Below, in pieces: positions 7,473-15,807 of a DNA stretch of 64,000 nt. The stretch comes from CAIVAT01 sp964473485. GTDB taxonomy: Bacteria > Bacteroidota > Bacteroidia > Bacteroidales > FEN-979. Position 1 is the first letter of the stretch; every line of letters starts with the position of its first letter. The notes beneath the pieces are model-generated. The model was not told where the DNA came from. It was given only the letters and a program-made list of their open reading frames with translations, and made no database searches. The DNA is taken from the NCBI GenBank assembly GCA_964473485.1, contig CAYYPH010000014.1, forward strand, positions 40,654-104,653. The letters are read 5' to 3'. The position numbers and the translations under genes are program-made.

Positions 7473-7640
7473 CTACGAAGATAAGCTGGGCCCGCCTCCC
7501 TTCGAACCTGTTTTTGCCTCCCTGAACCCGTCCCACCCCTGAGCAGTGATCACGGTCTCTTGCCCGTCGGCAGTGATCATAATGTGCGCGCTTGGTTTAT
7601 CGGTGTTATCACCTACTGGATTTTTATAAAAGTCTTGATA
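7473..7640 (-). pseudogene. Possible antisense relic of a protein C-terminus
   Basis: The minus strand reads a coherent stretch (FYKNPVGDNTDKPSAHIMIT, then ADGQETVITAQGWDGFREAK) ending at a stop near 7473. It is bounded upstream by another stop and has no start codon. It has the look of a real protein tail rather than noise, but I do not recognise the family. The gap 7470-7676 holds nothing else that I can support. Confidence 0.3.
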
Positions 7641-7676
7641 CTAAAGTGAAATATTTTCAACTAAAAAAAATGAGCC

Positions 7677-7757
7677 ATGAATGATTATAAAGGGATTAAA
7701 ACTTTTGATGAATTGATCGAAAGAGAACACGGGAAAATCGGATTTACATTCCTTTAA
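7677..7757 (+). pseudogene. Relic of a HigA/XRE-type antitoxin N-terminus
   Basis: The short frame MNDYKGIKTFDELIEREHGK followed by IG and an early stop resembles the start of Bacteroidota XRE-family antitoxins (pattern KTFDE.L.ReyGKiGT). The helix-turn-helix part is missing. It sits at the right edge of the accessory island. Confidence 0.5.
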
Positions 7758-7857
7758 ACGGAATTAAAGGCATGTGACCGATCTTTCAGGGTTGGTCATC
7801 GAACAGAAGTTCCCGATTCTTTCCAACCCCCTATTTTTGCCCGATAAGAGTATTACA

Positions 7858-9033
7858 ATGCACCTCTTGCCCATTGCCGGTCTTGGCCTGACCGCGCTGT
7901 TTATCGTCCTTACGGCCTTCCGGAAACGGATGAACCGCTCCGACCGGCTTCTCCTGATCCTGTTTCTGCTGCTTTCGGCAGAACTTCTCTACAGTTATCT
8001 CCGGCAAGCAGGGAGGGACCAGGAATATATATGGATAGCCGGATTTGACCTTGTTTACTGGATCCTTTTCGGACCTGTTATCTACTGTTATGCCCGGACC
8101 ATTCTTTTCCCCGGTAATCCCTGGAAATGGAAGGATGCGATTCACCTTGCCCCGATGTTGATCGTCAGCGTTCCCTTCATTCATTTTCTGCTGCATGATG
8201 CCGGACCTATCTCATTCTTTTCCTTTGCATACAGCCATAACCTGGCTTACAGAATCATCATCTTTGTTTTCTGGGAGTTTTGTTCTTTGGGATACCTGAT
8301 TGCCACAATTCTCTTCATTCTCCGCTACAGAAGAGGCGTTCAACACTTCTTTTCCTCTGTTCGCGAACGAAATCTGAACTGGCTGTTGTTTCTTTCAACG
8401 GGTTTTTCGGCGTACATCATCATCGGTACGACCCTCATGTACCTCATCGATTTCAGGGTGATCCCTGACCAGCCGATCCTTGCCTCCACCCATGTGATCG
8501 TTCTGATCGTGTTTACCCTCGGTATCGGGGTCTTCGGATACCGGCAGGAAGGGATTTTTGGTTCATTCACTCTCGAAAGCATCTCCAACATCTCGTACAA
8601 CGGGAAGATCTCTGTAGAACCAGAGCGGGTCTTCAAGTACCGGAAATCGGGGTTGAGTGACGAGGAAAGAAAGTTGCTGGCTGCTGATCTGAACCGTATC
8701 ATGAGAAATGACCAACCCTGGCTCGACTGTGAACTGTCGATCCAGACGCTGGCCGACAAACTGAATACATCAGTCCATAAGCTCTCTCAACTGATCAACG
8801 AACAACACCATCAGAATTTCTACGACTACATCAACTCATGGCGCATCCAGGCGGTGAGAAAGCTGTTGAGCGACCCGGCCAACAACGACCAAAAGATCAT
8901 GTCGCTCGCCTACGACTGCGGGTTCAACTCCAAATCGGCATTCTATACCATCTTCCGCAAAGCGACCGGGATGACTCCCTCCGATTTCCGGTTTAAGTAC
9001 CAGGCAGAAAGAGCGCTGGTGTTCTCCAACTAA
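7858..9033 (+). CDS. Membrane-anchored AraC-family transcriptional regulator
   Basis: The 391-residue protein has about seven hydrophobic segments in its first 240 residues, then a cytoplasmic linker and a C-terminal AraC/XylS DNA-binding domain (last about 100 residues, with SIQTLADKLNTSVHKLSQLI and IMSLAYDCGFNSKSAFYTIF as the two HTH units). Such regulators sense an unknown signal at the membrane and bind DNA directly. The frame is open back to a GTG at 7774, but the ATG at 7858 begins the first hydrophobic segment and is the more likely start. It stands alone. A hairpin follows the stop. Confidence 0.85.
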   Translation: MHLLPIAGLGLTALFIVLTAFRKRMNRSDRLLLILFLLLSAELLYSYLRQAGRDQEYIWIAGFDLVYWILFGPVIYCYARTILFPGNPWKWKDAIHLAPMLIVSVPFIHFLLHDAGPISFFSFAYSHNLAYRIIIFVFWEFCSLGYLIATILFILRYRRGVQHFFSSVRERNLNWLLFLSTGFSAYIIIGTTLMYLIDFRVIPDQPILASTHVIVLIVFTLGIGVFGYRQEGIFGSFTLESISNISYNGKISVEPERVFKYRKSGLSDEERKLLAADLNRIMRNDQPWLDCELSIQTLADKLNTSVHKLSQLINEQHHQNFYDYINSWRIQAVRKLLSDPANNDQKIMSLAYDCGFNSKSAFYTIFRKATGMTPSDFRFKYQAERALVFSN

Positions 9034-9054
9034 CCTTCAGGTTTATTGAGTCCA

Positions 9055-9070
9055 TCCCGATAAATCGGGA
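9055..9070 (+). other. Palindromic hairpin after the AraC gene
   Basis: TCCCGAT-AA-ATCGGGA is a perfect 7-bp stem about 20 bp after the stop. No T run follows, so it may protect or end the transcript without being a classical terminator. Confidence 0.35.
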
Positions 9071-9248
9071 CCTCTTCGCGCGACAGCCTGAATAATTTTG
9101 CTTCATTGTAAGTCCGCTACTACGTTTAAAATAATGATTGCATCTTCATCAGCTAATTGTAAGATAAATCGTCAATCGTAAATCTTGCGCAATCGTAAAT
9201 AAACCGGGCGATGAAACCGACTAACTCAAATTTTAACAATCAAGGAAA

Positions 9249-11597
9249 ATGAAAAGTAAAAATCTGATGCTGGCTTTGATGCTGAACATCTTATGGATTG
9301 GCTTCCCTGGTTATGGCCGCGCCCAGATCCTGCTGACTGAAAAGGTGATCCGGGCTGATTTTCAGGGAGCAACCTGCATTGCCGCTGCCGATTTCAACGG
9401 CGACGGATTCAAGGATTTCGTGGTAACCGCCAACACCGGGGATAAGGTGGGATGGTTTGAAAACGATGGCAACCAACTTTTTACGGAGCACATCATCATC
9501 GGCGGGTTCAATGGCGCTAAAGGGGTGGCTGTCGGGAAGATCGACGGGAATGACACCTGGGACATTGTCGCGACTGCCAAACTGGATGGACGGTTTTCGT
9601 GGTTCGGCAACGACGGTTCGGGTCAGTTCACCGAGCATGTGATCACCGATTCAACCTGGACCAGCGCCGATTATGTCGAAGTGGCCGACCTGGACCAGGA
9701 CGGCGATCAGGACCTGATCCTGGTGGCCTGCGATAACCACCGGATCGCCTGGGCGGAGAATGATGGCAACGGCGGGTTCACCATCCATATCCTGAAGGAG
9801 AACTGGAACAAGGCGAACTGGGCATCGGTGGCCGACCTGGACAAGGATGGTTCCATGGACCTTATCGCCACGGCAAAAGCCGGACAGATCATCTGGTTCA
9901 GGAATGACGGTGAGGAGAACTTCGTCCAGGACACGCTGTATGATCAGCTTGACGGGGTAAACTCGGTCAGGGTGGCCGATCTTGACGGGGATGGCGACCT
10001 GGACCTTGCCGCTACCGCTTGTGGCAATTCCAACCTTGTCGCATGGTTCGAGAACGACGGCGGCTACACATACTCCATGCACCTGCTTCGCGACCATTAC
10101 GCCGGGGCAAGAGCCTGCGAAATTCATGACCTGGACCAGGATGGCGATACGGATATCCTTTCGATCGCCTGGCAGGGCGCCCTGATCAACTTTTGGGAAA
10201 ATGACGGCACAGGTCATTTCACAGAGCGCATCATCTCCGACAAAGCCTACGACATGATCCGCATCCATGTGACCGATCTTGACCGTGACGGTGATCCCGA
10301 CATCCTTGGCGCCTGCTTCGGGATGGACGAAATAAGGTGGTGGGAAAACATCAATTCGTTCCTCCTTCCCGGCTTCACATCCGACAGCCTATCCGGCCAG
10401 AACCACCTCCGGGTCCATTTCCAGGATCTCTCGGTCAGCAAGCCGGCGATAAAGTCGTGGGCATGGGATTTCGATAACAACGGCGTCACCGATTCGTACG
10501 AACAGAATCCTTACCATGACTTTGCTTTGCCCGGATATTACACGGTGAAGCTGCGGGTTGTCAGCGATTCGCTTACCGACAGCATTGTCAGGCAGGATTG
10601 CATCCGTGTTTTCGATGGTGAAAGCGCTCTGGAGTTCAATGGTGCCGACAGCAGGATGCTTTGCGAGCAGGGGACCATCCTGAATATCACCGGGCCGTTT
10701 ACCTTCGAAGCCTGGATCCGTCCGGACGGATTTGGGGCGACAGGAATCGGGAAAATCTTCGATAAATCCGCCATCTCCCTTTTTACCTATCGATCGGGCA
10801 ATGTTGTTCAATCCGACACCTGCCTGGCCCTGATCATGACTCACCTGGGAGGAAAGGTGAGTACCGTTGCAACCCCGCCGGGGTCACTGAAACTCACGGA
10901 GTGGCAGCATGTGGCCGTTACCTACCATGACAGTTCAAGCCGTCTGAAGATCTTCATTGATGGCGCAGAACAACTCCTTGAAATGGTGAATCCACCGGAA
11001 GGGCCGGTTTCCAGAAATGAGCTGAAGCCGCTGGCTATCGGAAACGCAATAAACGGGAACATGGCTTTCACCGGCTGCATCGATGAATGCAGGTTATGGT
11101 TGGTGGAAAGAACCCCTGAAGAGATCATGGAATGGATGGATTTAAATCTTCCCGACGGGCAATCGGGTGTGCATGGTTACTGGAAATTGAATGAAGGGAA
11201 CGGGGATACCGCCTATGATCATTCGGGGATCGGAAGAAGCGGAAAGCTGCAGAAGCTGAAATGGGCGCAGGGCGTTCATCTGGCCACGCTTTCCGTGGAA
11301 GAGGAGCAGGATATCAGGGAAAGGGCGGTTGTCATCAGGGTTCAACCCAATCCTGCATCCGGGATGGTAACTTTCAGCATCATGTCTGAGATCAGGGGAG
11401 AGTTCCGTGCCGCCGTATTCAATAGCAATGGACTGAAAGTAACCGACCTGCCCTCCTTTAGGTGTCAGCGGAACAGGGAGCATGTGTTGACCTGGGATTG
11501 CCGCACCGGAACCAGAAAATCCTGTCCGCCGGGGGTCTATTTCCTAACCCTGACGACAGGCAATACCACCGTAACCGAGAAGATCATCATCATCTGA
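9249..11597 (+). CDS. FG-GAP/VCBS repeat, PKD and LamG protein with T9SS sorting domain
   Basis: A signal peptide (to about residue 26, ending YGRAQ) is followed by about seven FG-GAP/VCBS repeats with calcium-type loops (DFNGDGFKD, DLDQDGDQD, DLDGDGDLD) up to about residue 370. A PKD-like unit follows (WAWDFDNNGVTDSYEQ, about 400-455), then a concanavalin/LamG domain (FTFEAWIRPDG onward, about 475-640). The last 90 residues form a T9SS type A sorting domain (QPNPASGMVTF through the final KIIII). The protein should be secreted and attached to the surface. The propeller and LamG parts suggest ligand or glycan binding; the substrate is unknown. Confidence 0.88.
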   Translation: MKSKNLMLALMLNILWIGFPGYGRAQILLTEKVIRADFQGATCIAAADFNGDGFKDFVVTANTGDKVGWFENDGNQLFTEHIIIGGFNGAKGVAVGKIDGNDTWDIVATAKLDGRFSWFGNDGSGQFTEHVITDSTWTSADYVEVADLDQDGDQDLILVACDNHRIAWAENDGNGGFTIHILKENWNKANWASVADLDKDGSMDLIATAKAGQIIWFRNDGEENFVQDTLYDQLDGVNSVRVADLDGDGDLDLAATACGNSNLVAWFENDGGYTYSMHLLRDHYAGARACEIHDLDQDGDTDILSIAWQGALINFWENDGTGHFTERIISDKAYDMIRIHVTDLDRDGDPDILGACFGMDEIRWWENINSFLLPGFTSDSLSGQNHLRVHFQDLSVSKPAIKSWAWDFDNNGVTDSYEQNPYHDFALPGYYTVKLRVVSDSLTDSIVRQDCIRVFDGESALEFNGADSRMLCEQGTILNITGPFTFEAWIRPDGFGATGIGKIFDKSAISLFTYRSGNVVQSDTCLALIMTHLGGKVSTVATPPGSLKLTEWQHVAVTYHDSSSRLKIFIDGAEQLLEMVNPPEGPVSRNELKPLAIGNAINGNMAFTGCIDECRLWLVERTPEEIMEWMDLNLPDGQSGVHGYWKLNEGNGDTAYDHSGIGRSGKLQKLKWAQGVHLATLSVEEEQDIRERAVVIRVQPNPASGMVTFSIMSEIRGEFRAAVFNSNGLKVTDLPSFRCQRNREHVLTWDCRTGTRKSCPPGVYFLTLTTGNTTVTEKIIII

Positions 11598-11721
11598 AAT
11601 ATCCATGATCGCAGAAACACAAGTGGCAGTTGAAAATAGCCACACAAATTCCTTCTTTGCAATGAAGCCCTCAAACAAAGTTTAATTACGAAACTCAATA
11701 ACAACAACGGGAGAAATCGAA

Positions 11722-12075
11722 ATGAAAACCAGACAAACGACCAGTAAATTTGACGAGATCGACAGAAAGAGAAAAGAGGCGCATTCGAGATGGACAAAAC
11801 TTGACTCGAAAGTGTATCAGGCATTTCTTGAGATGGAAAAGGTCACATTTTGTGACGGAGCCTTATCCCGGAAGAATAAGGAACTGATTGCCGCTGCCAT
11901 AGGAGTGGTTACCAACTGTGAATCGTGCATGCAGTGGCATATTGAGCAGGCGGTAACAGAGGGGGCGACGTTGCAGGAGGTCCTTGAAGCCGTGGAGGTG
12001 GCCATCGAAATGGGGATAGGTCCTGCCACGGTGAATGCGCGATTTGCTCTGGAAGTAATGGAGGAGTGCTTTTAA
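11722..12075 (+). CDS. Carboxymuconolactone decarboxylase / AhpD-like protein
   Basis: The 117-residue all-helical protein carries the CMD-family CxxC motif in TNCESCMQWHIEQAV, with the conserved downstream helix EVLEAVEVAIEMG. AhpD-like members act as thiol peroxidase partners, so a redox role is likely but the substrate is unknown. It has no obvious operon partner; the next segment is a relic. The length is normal for single-domain members. Confidence 0.85.
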   Translation: MKTRQTTSKFDEIDRKRKEAHSRWTKLDSKVYQAFLEMEKVTFCDGALSRKNKELIAAAIGVVTNCESCMQWHIEQAVTEGATLQEVLEAVEVAIEMGIGPATVNARFALEVMEECF

Positions 12076-12089
12076 AAATGTCAATCTCA

Positions 12090-12351
12090 TGCCGATGACC
12101 TCGGAACGATTGAAATGAACAAAAGGGCCGATTTTATTCTTCTTGATAGAAATCCTCTTGCAGATATATCAAATATCCGCCAACCCCTGGGGGTTATGAC
12201 CTCAGGAATGTGGCTCCCAAAAGACAAGATTGAACAGTTGCTGGAAGTAAAAAGAATAGCGGCTTCTTCAATTTTACAGGAGCTGATGGCCGGTCATCCA
12301 CCGAATGAATATCAGTTTTCACCGATTCTCTTTGGTTTTTTCTTCATATAG
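12090..12351 (+). pseudogene. C-terminal relic of an amidohydrolase
   Basis: The frame ADDLGTIEMNKRADFILLDR, then NPLADISNIRQPLGVM, matches the conserved C-terminal strand region of imidazolonepropionase-like amidohydrolases (GtiE.GK.ADlvlLd.NPLedI). The metal-binding barrel that should precede it is absent. The homology begins right after the upstream CMD gene. A 78-codon frame starting at the internal ATG 12115 remains open, but no function is expected. Confidence 0.7.
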
Positions 12352-12416
12352 TTTCAACTTAGAGGGATAAAATAACTTCATTCAAAAAGATGAGGTAGAC
12401 TTAAATTATTTTGATC

Positions 12417-13772
12417 ATGAAAACACAAAAAACGCATCAAACAGCTTGTCAAAAGCGAATATTGTTGCTCTTCTCGCTGGTGATCTTTCCGTGCCTGATC
12501 TCCGTATCTCAGGAGGCTTTGAAAGAGTACAAAGTCAATTCTGAGGAAAAAAAACAGGTGGTTGACAGTGTCGCTCTTTTTATGAAAGAAAAATACGTCT
12601 TTCCCGATAAAGGGGAAGAGATGGGTCTGCTGGTGCTGAATAACCTGAAGGAAGGCAAGTATGATGGAATCTCAAATCCGCAGGATTTTGCCGCAGCGCT
12701 GACCGAGGATCTGCGATCGGTAAATCACGACAAACATATCGGGGTAAGGTATGCACCCGAGATGATTGCCAGGATAAGACAAGGTGAGAAGGAGGAGACC
12801 AAAAAGGAGGCGGAAGAATACCTGAGGAAGCGACAGGAACATATCAATTTCAACTTCGAAGAAATCAAAATTCTTCCCGGAAATGTTGGTTATCTGAAAT
12901 TCAACAGTTTCATGGATGCCTCCAATGCTGGTCCAACAGCAATCGCTGCAATGAACTTCCTGTCGCATACCGATGCGCTGATCATCGACCTGACGGATAA
13001 CGGAGGTGGCAGCCCTTCGCTCATTCAGCTTATCACCACCTATTTTTTTGAGGAACCGATGCACATCAATTCCTTTTACATCCGCGAAGGAGACAAGACC
13101 AACCAGTTCTGGACTTTAACCTATGTCCCCGGCGAACGAATGCCTGAAACGGATATTTATATACTTACCAGTGGCTTTACTTTTTCAGGTGCGGAAGAAT
13201 TTACCTATAACCTGAAGAACATGAAAAGGGCGGTTATTGTCGGGGAAACGACAGGTGGAGGGGCACACCCGGTGAATCAGCATATCATAAACGATCATTT
13301 CGGAATCTCGGTTCCATTTGGAAAAGCCGTCAATCCCATTACCAACTCCAACTGGGAAGGTACGGGGATAGAACCCCACGTAAAGGCAGAAAAAAGCAAG
13401 GCATTGGATGTAGCTTATGTAATGGCGCTCGACAGTTTACTCAAAAAGGAGAAGAACGAGGAGGTTAAGAAGGAATTAGCATGGACAAAAGAAGGACTTC
13501 AGGCAAAATTAAATCCTTTCCGGTTGGACGAAAAGAAACTCATGGACTTTGTCGGGGTATATGGACCGCGTAAAATCACGCTTGAAAACGGGCAGCTATA
13601 CTACCAGCGCGAGAACCGGCCGAAAATGAAAATGATCCCGATGAAGGAAGACCTTTTTATGTTTGATGACCTTACCTATTTCAGGCTCAGATTCATTCGG
13701 AAAGAAGGCCGGATTGTTGCATTAGAAGGGCTATATGATAACGGAACTTCGGATAAGCATGATAAATCGTGA
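12417..13772 (+). CDS. S41-family peptidase (C-terminal processing / IRBP-like)
   Basis: The 451-residue exported protein has a signal sequence ending near residue 33 (LISVSQ), an N-terminal helical domain and an S41 protease core. The region GNVGYLKFNSFMDASNAGPT and DALIIDLTDNGGGSPSLIQL (about residues 155-205) is typical of tail-specific proteases. The nucleophile Ser lies in TSGFTFSGAEEF, followed by VGETTGGGAHPV. No PDZ domain is evident, as in interphotoreceptor-retinoid-binding-like S41 members. I chose the ATG at 12417 over the in-frame TTG at 12411. The C-terminal 80 residues form a small beta domain seen in related proteins. Confidence 0.88.
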   Translation: MKTQKTHQTACQKRILLLFSLVIFPCLISVSQEALKEYKVNSEEKKQVVDSVALFMKEKYVFPDKGEEMGLLVLNNLKEGKYDGISNPQDFAAALTEDLRSVNHDKHIGVRYAPEMIARIRQGEKEETKKEAEEYLRKRQEHINFNFEEIKILPGNVGYLKFNSFMDASNAGPTAIAAMNFLSHTDALIIDLTDNGGGSPSLIQLITTYFFEEPMHINSFYIREGDKTNQFWTLTYVPGERMPETDIYILTSGFTFSGAEEFTYNLKNMKRAVIVGETTGGGAHPVNQHIINDHFGISVPFGKAVNPITNSNWEGTGIEPHVKAEKSKALDVAYVMALDSLLKKEKNEEVKKELAWTKEGLQAKLNPFRLDEKKLMDFVGVYGPRKITLENGQLYYQRENRPKMKMIPMKEDLFMFDDLTYFRLRFIRKEGRIVALEGLYDNGTSDKHDKS

Positions 13773-13787
13773 TGGTTTAAAGGCATA

Positions 13788-13976
13788 TTGCTTTTTATAA
13801 AAGGATGGGGAGAGCATGCAGATGAGAAAATAATCATTTATTTTTCCGACAGGCCAGGTGGTTCAAGTGGTGCCGATCTCTATATCAGCTGGAAAAAGGC
13901 GGATGGAACCTGGTCGGTATCACGCAATCTCGGAGTGCCGGTTAATTCAGAATATGCTGAATACGGTAAAGAATGA
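13788..13976 (+). pseudogene. Relic of a PD40 (TolB-like) propeller gene
   Basis: The short frame contains IIYFSDRPGGSSGADLYISW followed by KKADGTWSVSRNLGVPVNSE. That is a single PD40/WD40-like blade as found in OmpA-family and TolB-like proteins. No signal peptide, other blades or downstream domain remain. It lies between two complete genes and looks like a leftover of a deleted gene. Confidence 0.6.
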
Positions 13977-14001
13977 TCGTAAGGAAATTTTTATACAGCC
14001 T

Positions 14002-15678
14002 ATGAAAAGCATCATCCAACTGATTATCACGCTACAGGTTGCATCGGCTGCAGTGAATGCCCAACCGCCCCACCCGGATGGGAAATCCGTTAATACCGAG
14101 TTCCCTTCCGGCTGCACGGTGATCACTGTGGCAAAGGGCGATAGTGTCTTCTTCGGGGGTAATGACGACAGCATCAACCCCGATTCATGGTACTGGGTCG
14201 ACCCGGGTGATTCCTCAAGGTACGGTGTGATTTGGGTCGGCAAGCCCGACAATCCGCAACAGGGGGTGAATGAAAAAGGATTGGCCTACGATGCCAACGG
14301 ATTGCCCCGTGTGGAGGTGAATCCCCATCCCGAACGGTTGCCGGTGCCGGCTGGATATCACCAACTTTGCATGCAGATCATGCACGAATGTGCCAACGTT
14401 GAGGAGGTCATTGCCTTTATTAACAACCATGCGAGAGTCCCTTACATGCACGACCAGATGCATTTTGCCGACAAAACAGGCGATGCTGTGATCATCAGCG
14501 CCGGCAAGGATGGTGAAATGGCTTTTACCCGGAAAAAGCCGGGCGACGGGTTCCTGGTCTCCACCAACTTCAATGTGGCCAACACGGCGGTCAATACAGG
14601 TTATCCCTGCTGGCGCTACGACAAGGCCAATGATATGTTGAACAGCACGATCGGAAATAACAAACCGCTGACCTGCCAGGACATGGTGCAGGTCATGGAT
14701 GCCGTGCACCAGGAGAAACCCACCTGGACGATTGAGACCATGGTGGCCGACCTGGTCAACGGAAAGGTCTTCCTCTACTATTTTTATCAGTACGACAAGC
14801 CGGTGGTGCTGAATGTACGCGAGGAGCTGATTCATCTCCGTGAAGGAGGTCCCCTGAGTGAGCTCTTTCCCGAAGAGGTAAAGCGGGAAGCAGACAGGAG
14901 GTACCAGGAAATACAGGCAGGTGCAAGCTTTCTGAAGACGATTGCCCTTGTATGGCTTGCACTGGTAGCCCTGACGCTGGTGCTGTACTTTGCTGTGTGC
15001 CGCCGCATCGTGAAGAGGTTCAGTCTCTGGCTGCCGGTTATGATCGTGCTCGGCCCGTTTGCTTTTATTCTGCGATGCCTGGTGGTTGGAAAGCAGAACA
15101 TGACCGGTTGGCGCAAAGCGCTGATCGAGACCCTGCCCGACCTCGCACCCCTTGTGATATCTATCACCCTGGCCATAGCCATTCTCATCACCGCCTTGCT
15201 CTCGGGAAATGCCAGTCCTTTGCTCCAGGTTGTGCTGATATTTGTGTTACCGCTGGTGGCAGGCCTGTTGTTTCACTGGATCTATACCGGTCCGCACAGT
15301 GCGCTGCCCCCCGCTAAGTTCCTGGCACGGCGCCTGGCCCAGGTGATGGTCACCACCTTTCTCGGACTTGGCGGGATCATCCCGGTGGCCATGCCCCTGA
15401 TAAATAAAAACCTGGTGGTATCGATGATTGCACCATTGTCGCCGGCAGCCGTTCTGAGTTGGTGGGCTTTTATTGCAACCGGGGCCGTTGCAGGAGCAGT
15501 GTTCGTTTTCCTTTACGAATGGTGGGCAGTAAGAAAGGGTTACCAGGCGTGGAATGTGGTAGCAACGGAAGAAGTTGAGTCTGTAACTCCTTCGTGGAAG
15601 AAGATCTGGTGGTGGTTGCCGGTAAGTCTGATCGTTTTGATATTGGGTCTGGTGGCAGGGATTATCCTGTCAAAATAA
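14002..15678 (+). CDS. Cysteine Ntn-hydrolase (choloylglycine-hydrolase/acyltransferase-like) with C-terminal membrane domain
   Basis: The 558-residue protein starts with a signal sequence (MKSIIQLIITLQVASAAVNA). The segment FPSGCTVITVAKGDSVFFGG, with Cys38 as the presumed N-terminal nucleophile, matches linear-amide C-N hydrolases. Residues to about 300 fit that fold (GNDDSINPDSW, STNFNVANT, CWRYDKANDML). From about residue 310 there are some seven hydrophobic segments with positively charged loops. The fusion of a secreted Ntn-hydrolase to a polytopic membrane domain is unusual. The start at 14002 is preferred because the longer frame lacks a signal peptide and overlaps the PD40 relic. The substrate is unknown. 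Confidence 0.72.
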   Translation: MKSIIQLIITLQVASAAVNAQPPHPDGKSVNTEFPSGCTVITVAKGDSVFFGGNDDSINPDSWYWVDPGDSSRYGVIWVGKPDNPQQGVNEKGLAYDANGLPRVEVNPHPERLPVPAGYHQLCMQIMHECANVEEVIAFINNHARVPYMHDQMHFADKTGDAVIISAGKDGEMAFTRKKPGDGFLVSTNFNVANTAVNTGYPCWRYDKANDMLNSTIGNNKPLTCQDMVQVMDAVHQEKPTWTIETMVADLVNGKVFLYYFYQYDKPVVLNVREELIHLREGGPLSELFPEEVKREADRRYQEIQAGASFLKTIALVWLALVALTLVLYFAVCRRIVKRFSLWLPVMIVLGPFAFILRCLVVGKQNMTGWRKALIETLPDLAPLVISITLAIAILITALLSGNASPLLQVVLIFVLPLVAGLLFHWIYTGPHSALPPAKFLARRLAQVMVTTFLGLGGIIPVAMPLINKNLVVSMIAPLSPAAVLSWWAFIATGAVAGAVFVFLYEWWAVRKGYQAWNVVATEEVESVTPSWKKIWWWLPVSLIVLILGLVAGIILSK

Positions 15679-15693
15679 CACGGGCAAGGCATC

Positions 15694-15721
15694 GGGTAAA
15701 TCCTCAGCCGTGAGGTTACCC
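15694..15721. terminator. Hairpin between convergent genes
   Basis: GGGTAA and CCTCA pair with TGAGG and TTACCC around a GCCG loop, giving 11 base pairs with a 2-base bulge. It lies 16 bp after the Ntn-hydrolase stop and before the end of the convergent beta-lactamase-like gene, so it could serve both transcripts. There is no clear T run. Confidence 0.4.
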
Positions 15722-15807
15722 ACAGGCATGGCTACAGTATCTCTTTGGAGAATCGCACCGGGGGCGGTGTTCCGGATGGGACCGGGCGACAGCACACAGT
15801 CCCGCTA

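Noticed and set aside
9651..10268. Minus-strand frame of 205 codons within the FG-GAP gene
   Set aside because: It lies opposite repeated calcium-loop codons and is a composition artefact of the true gene.
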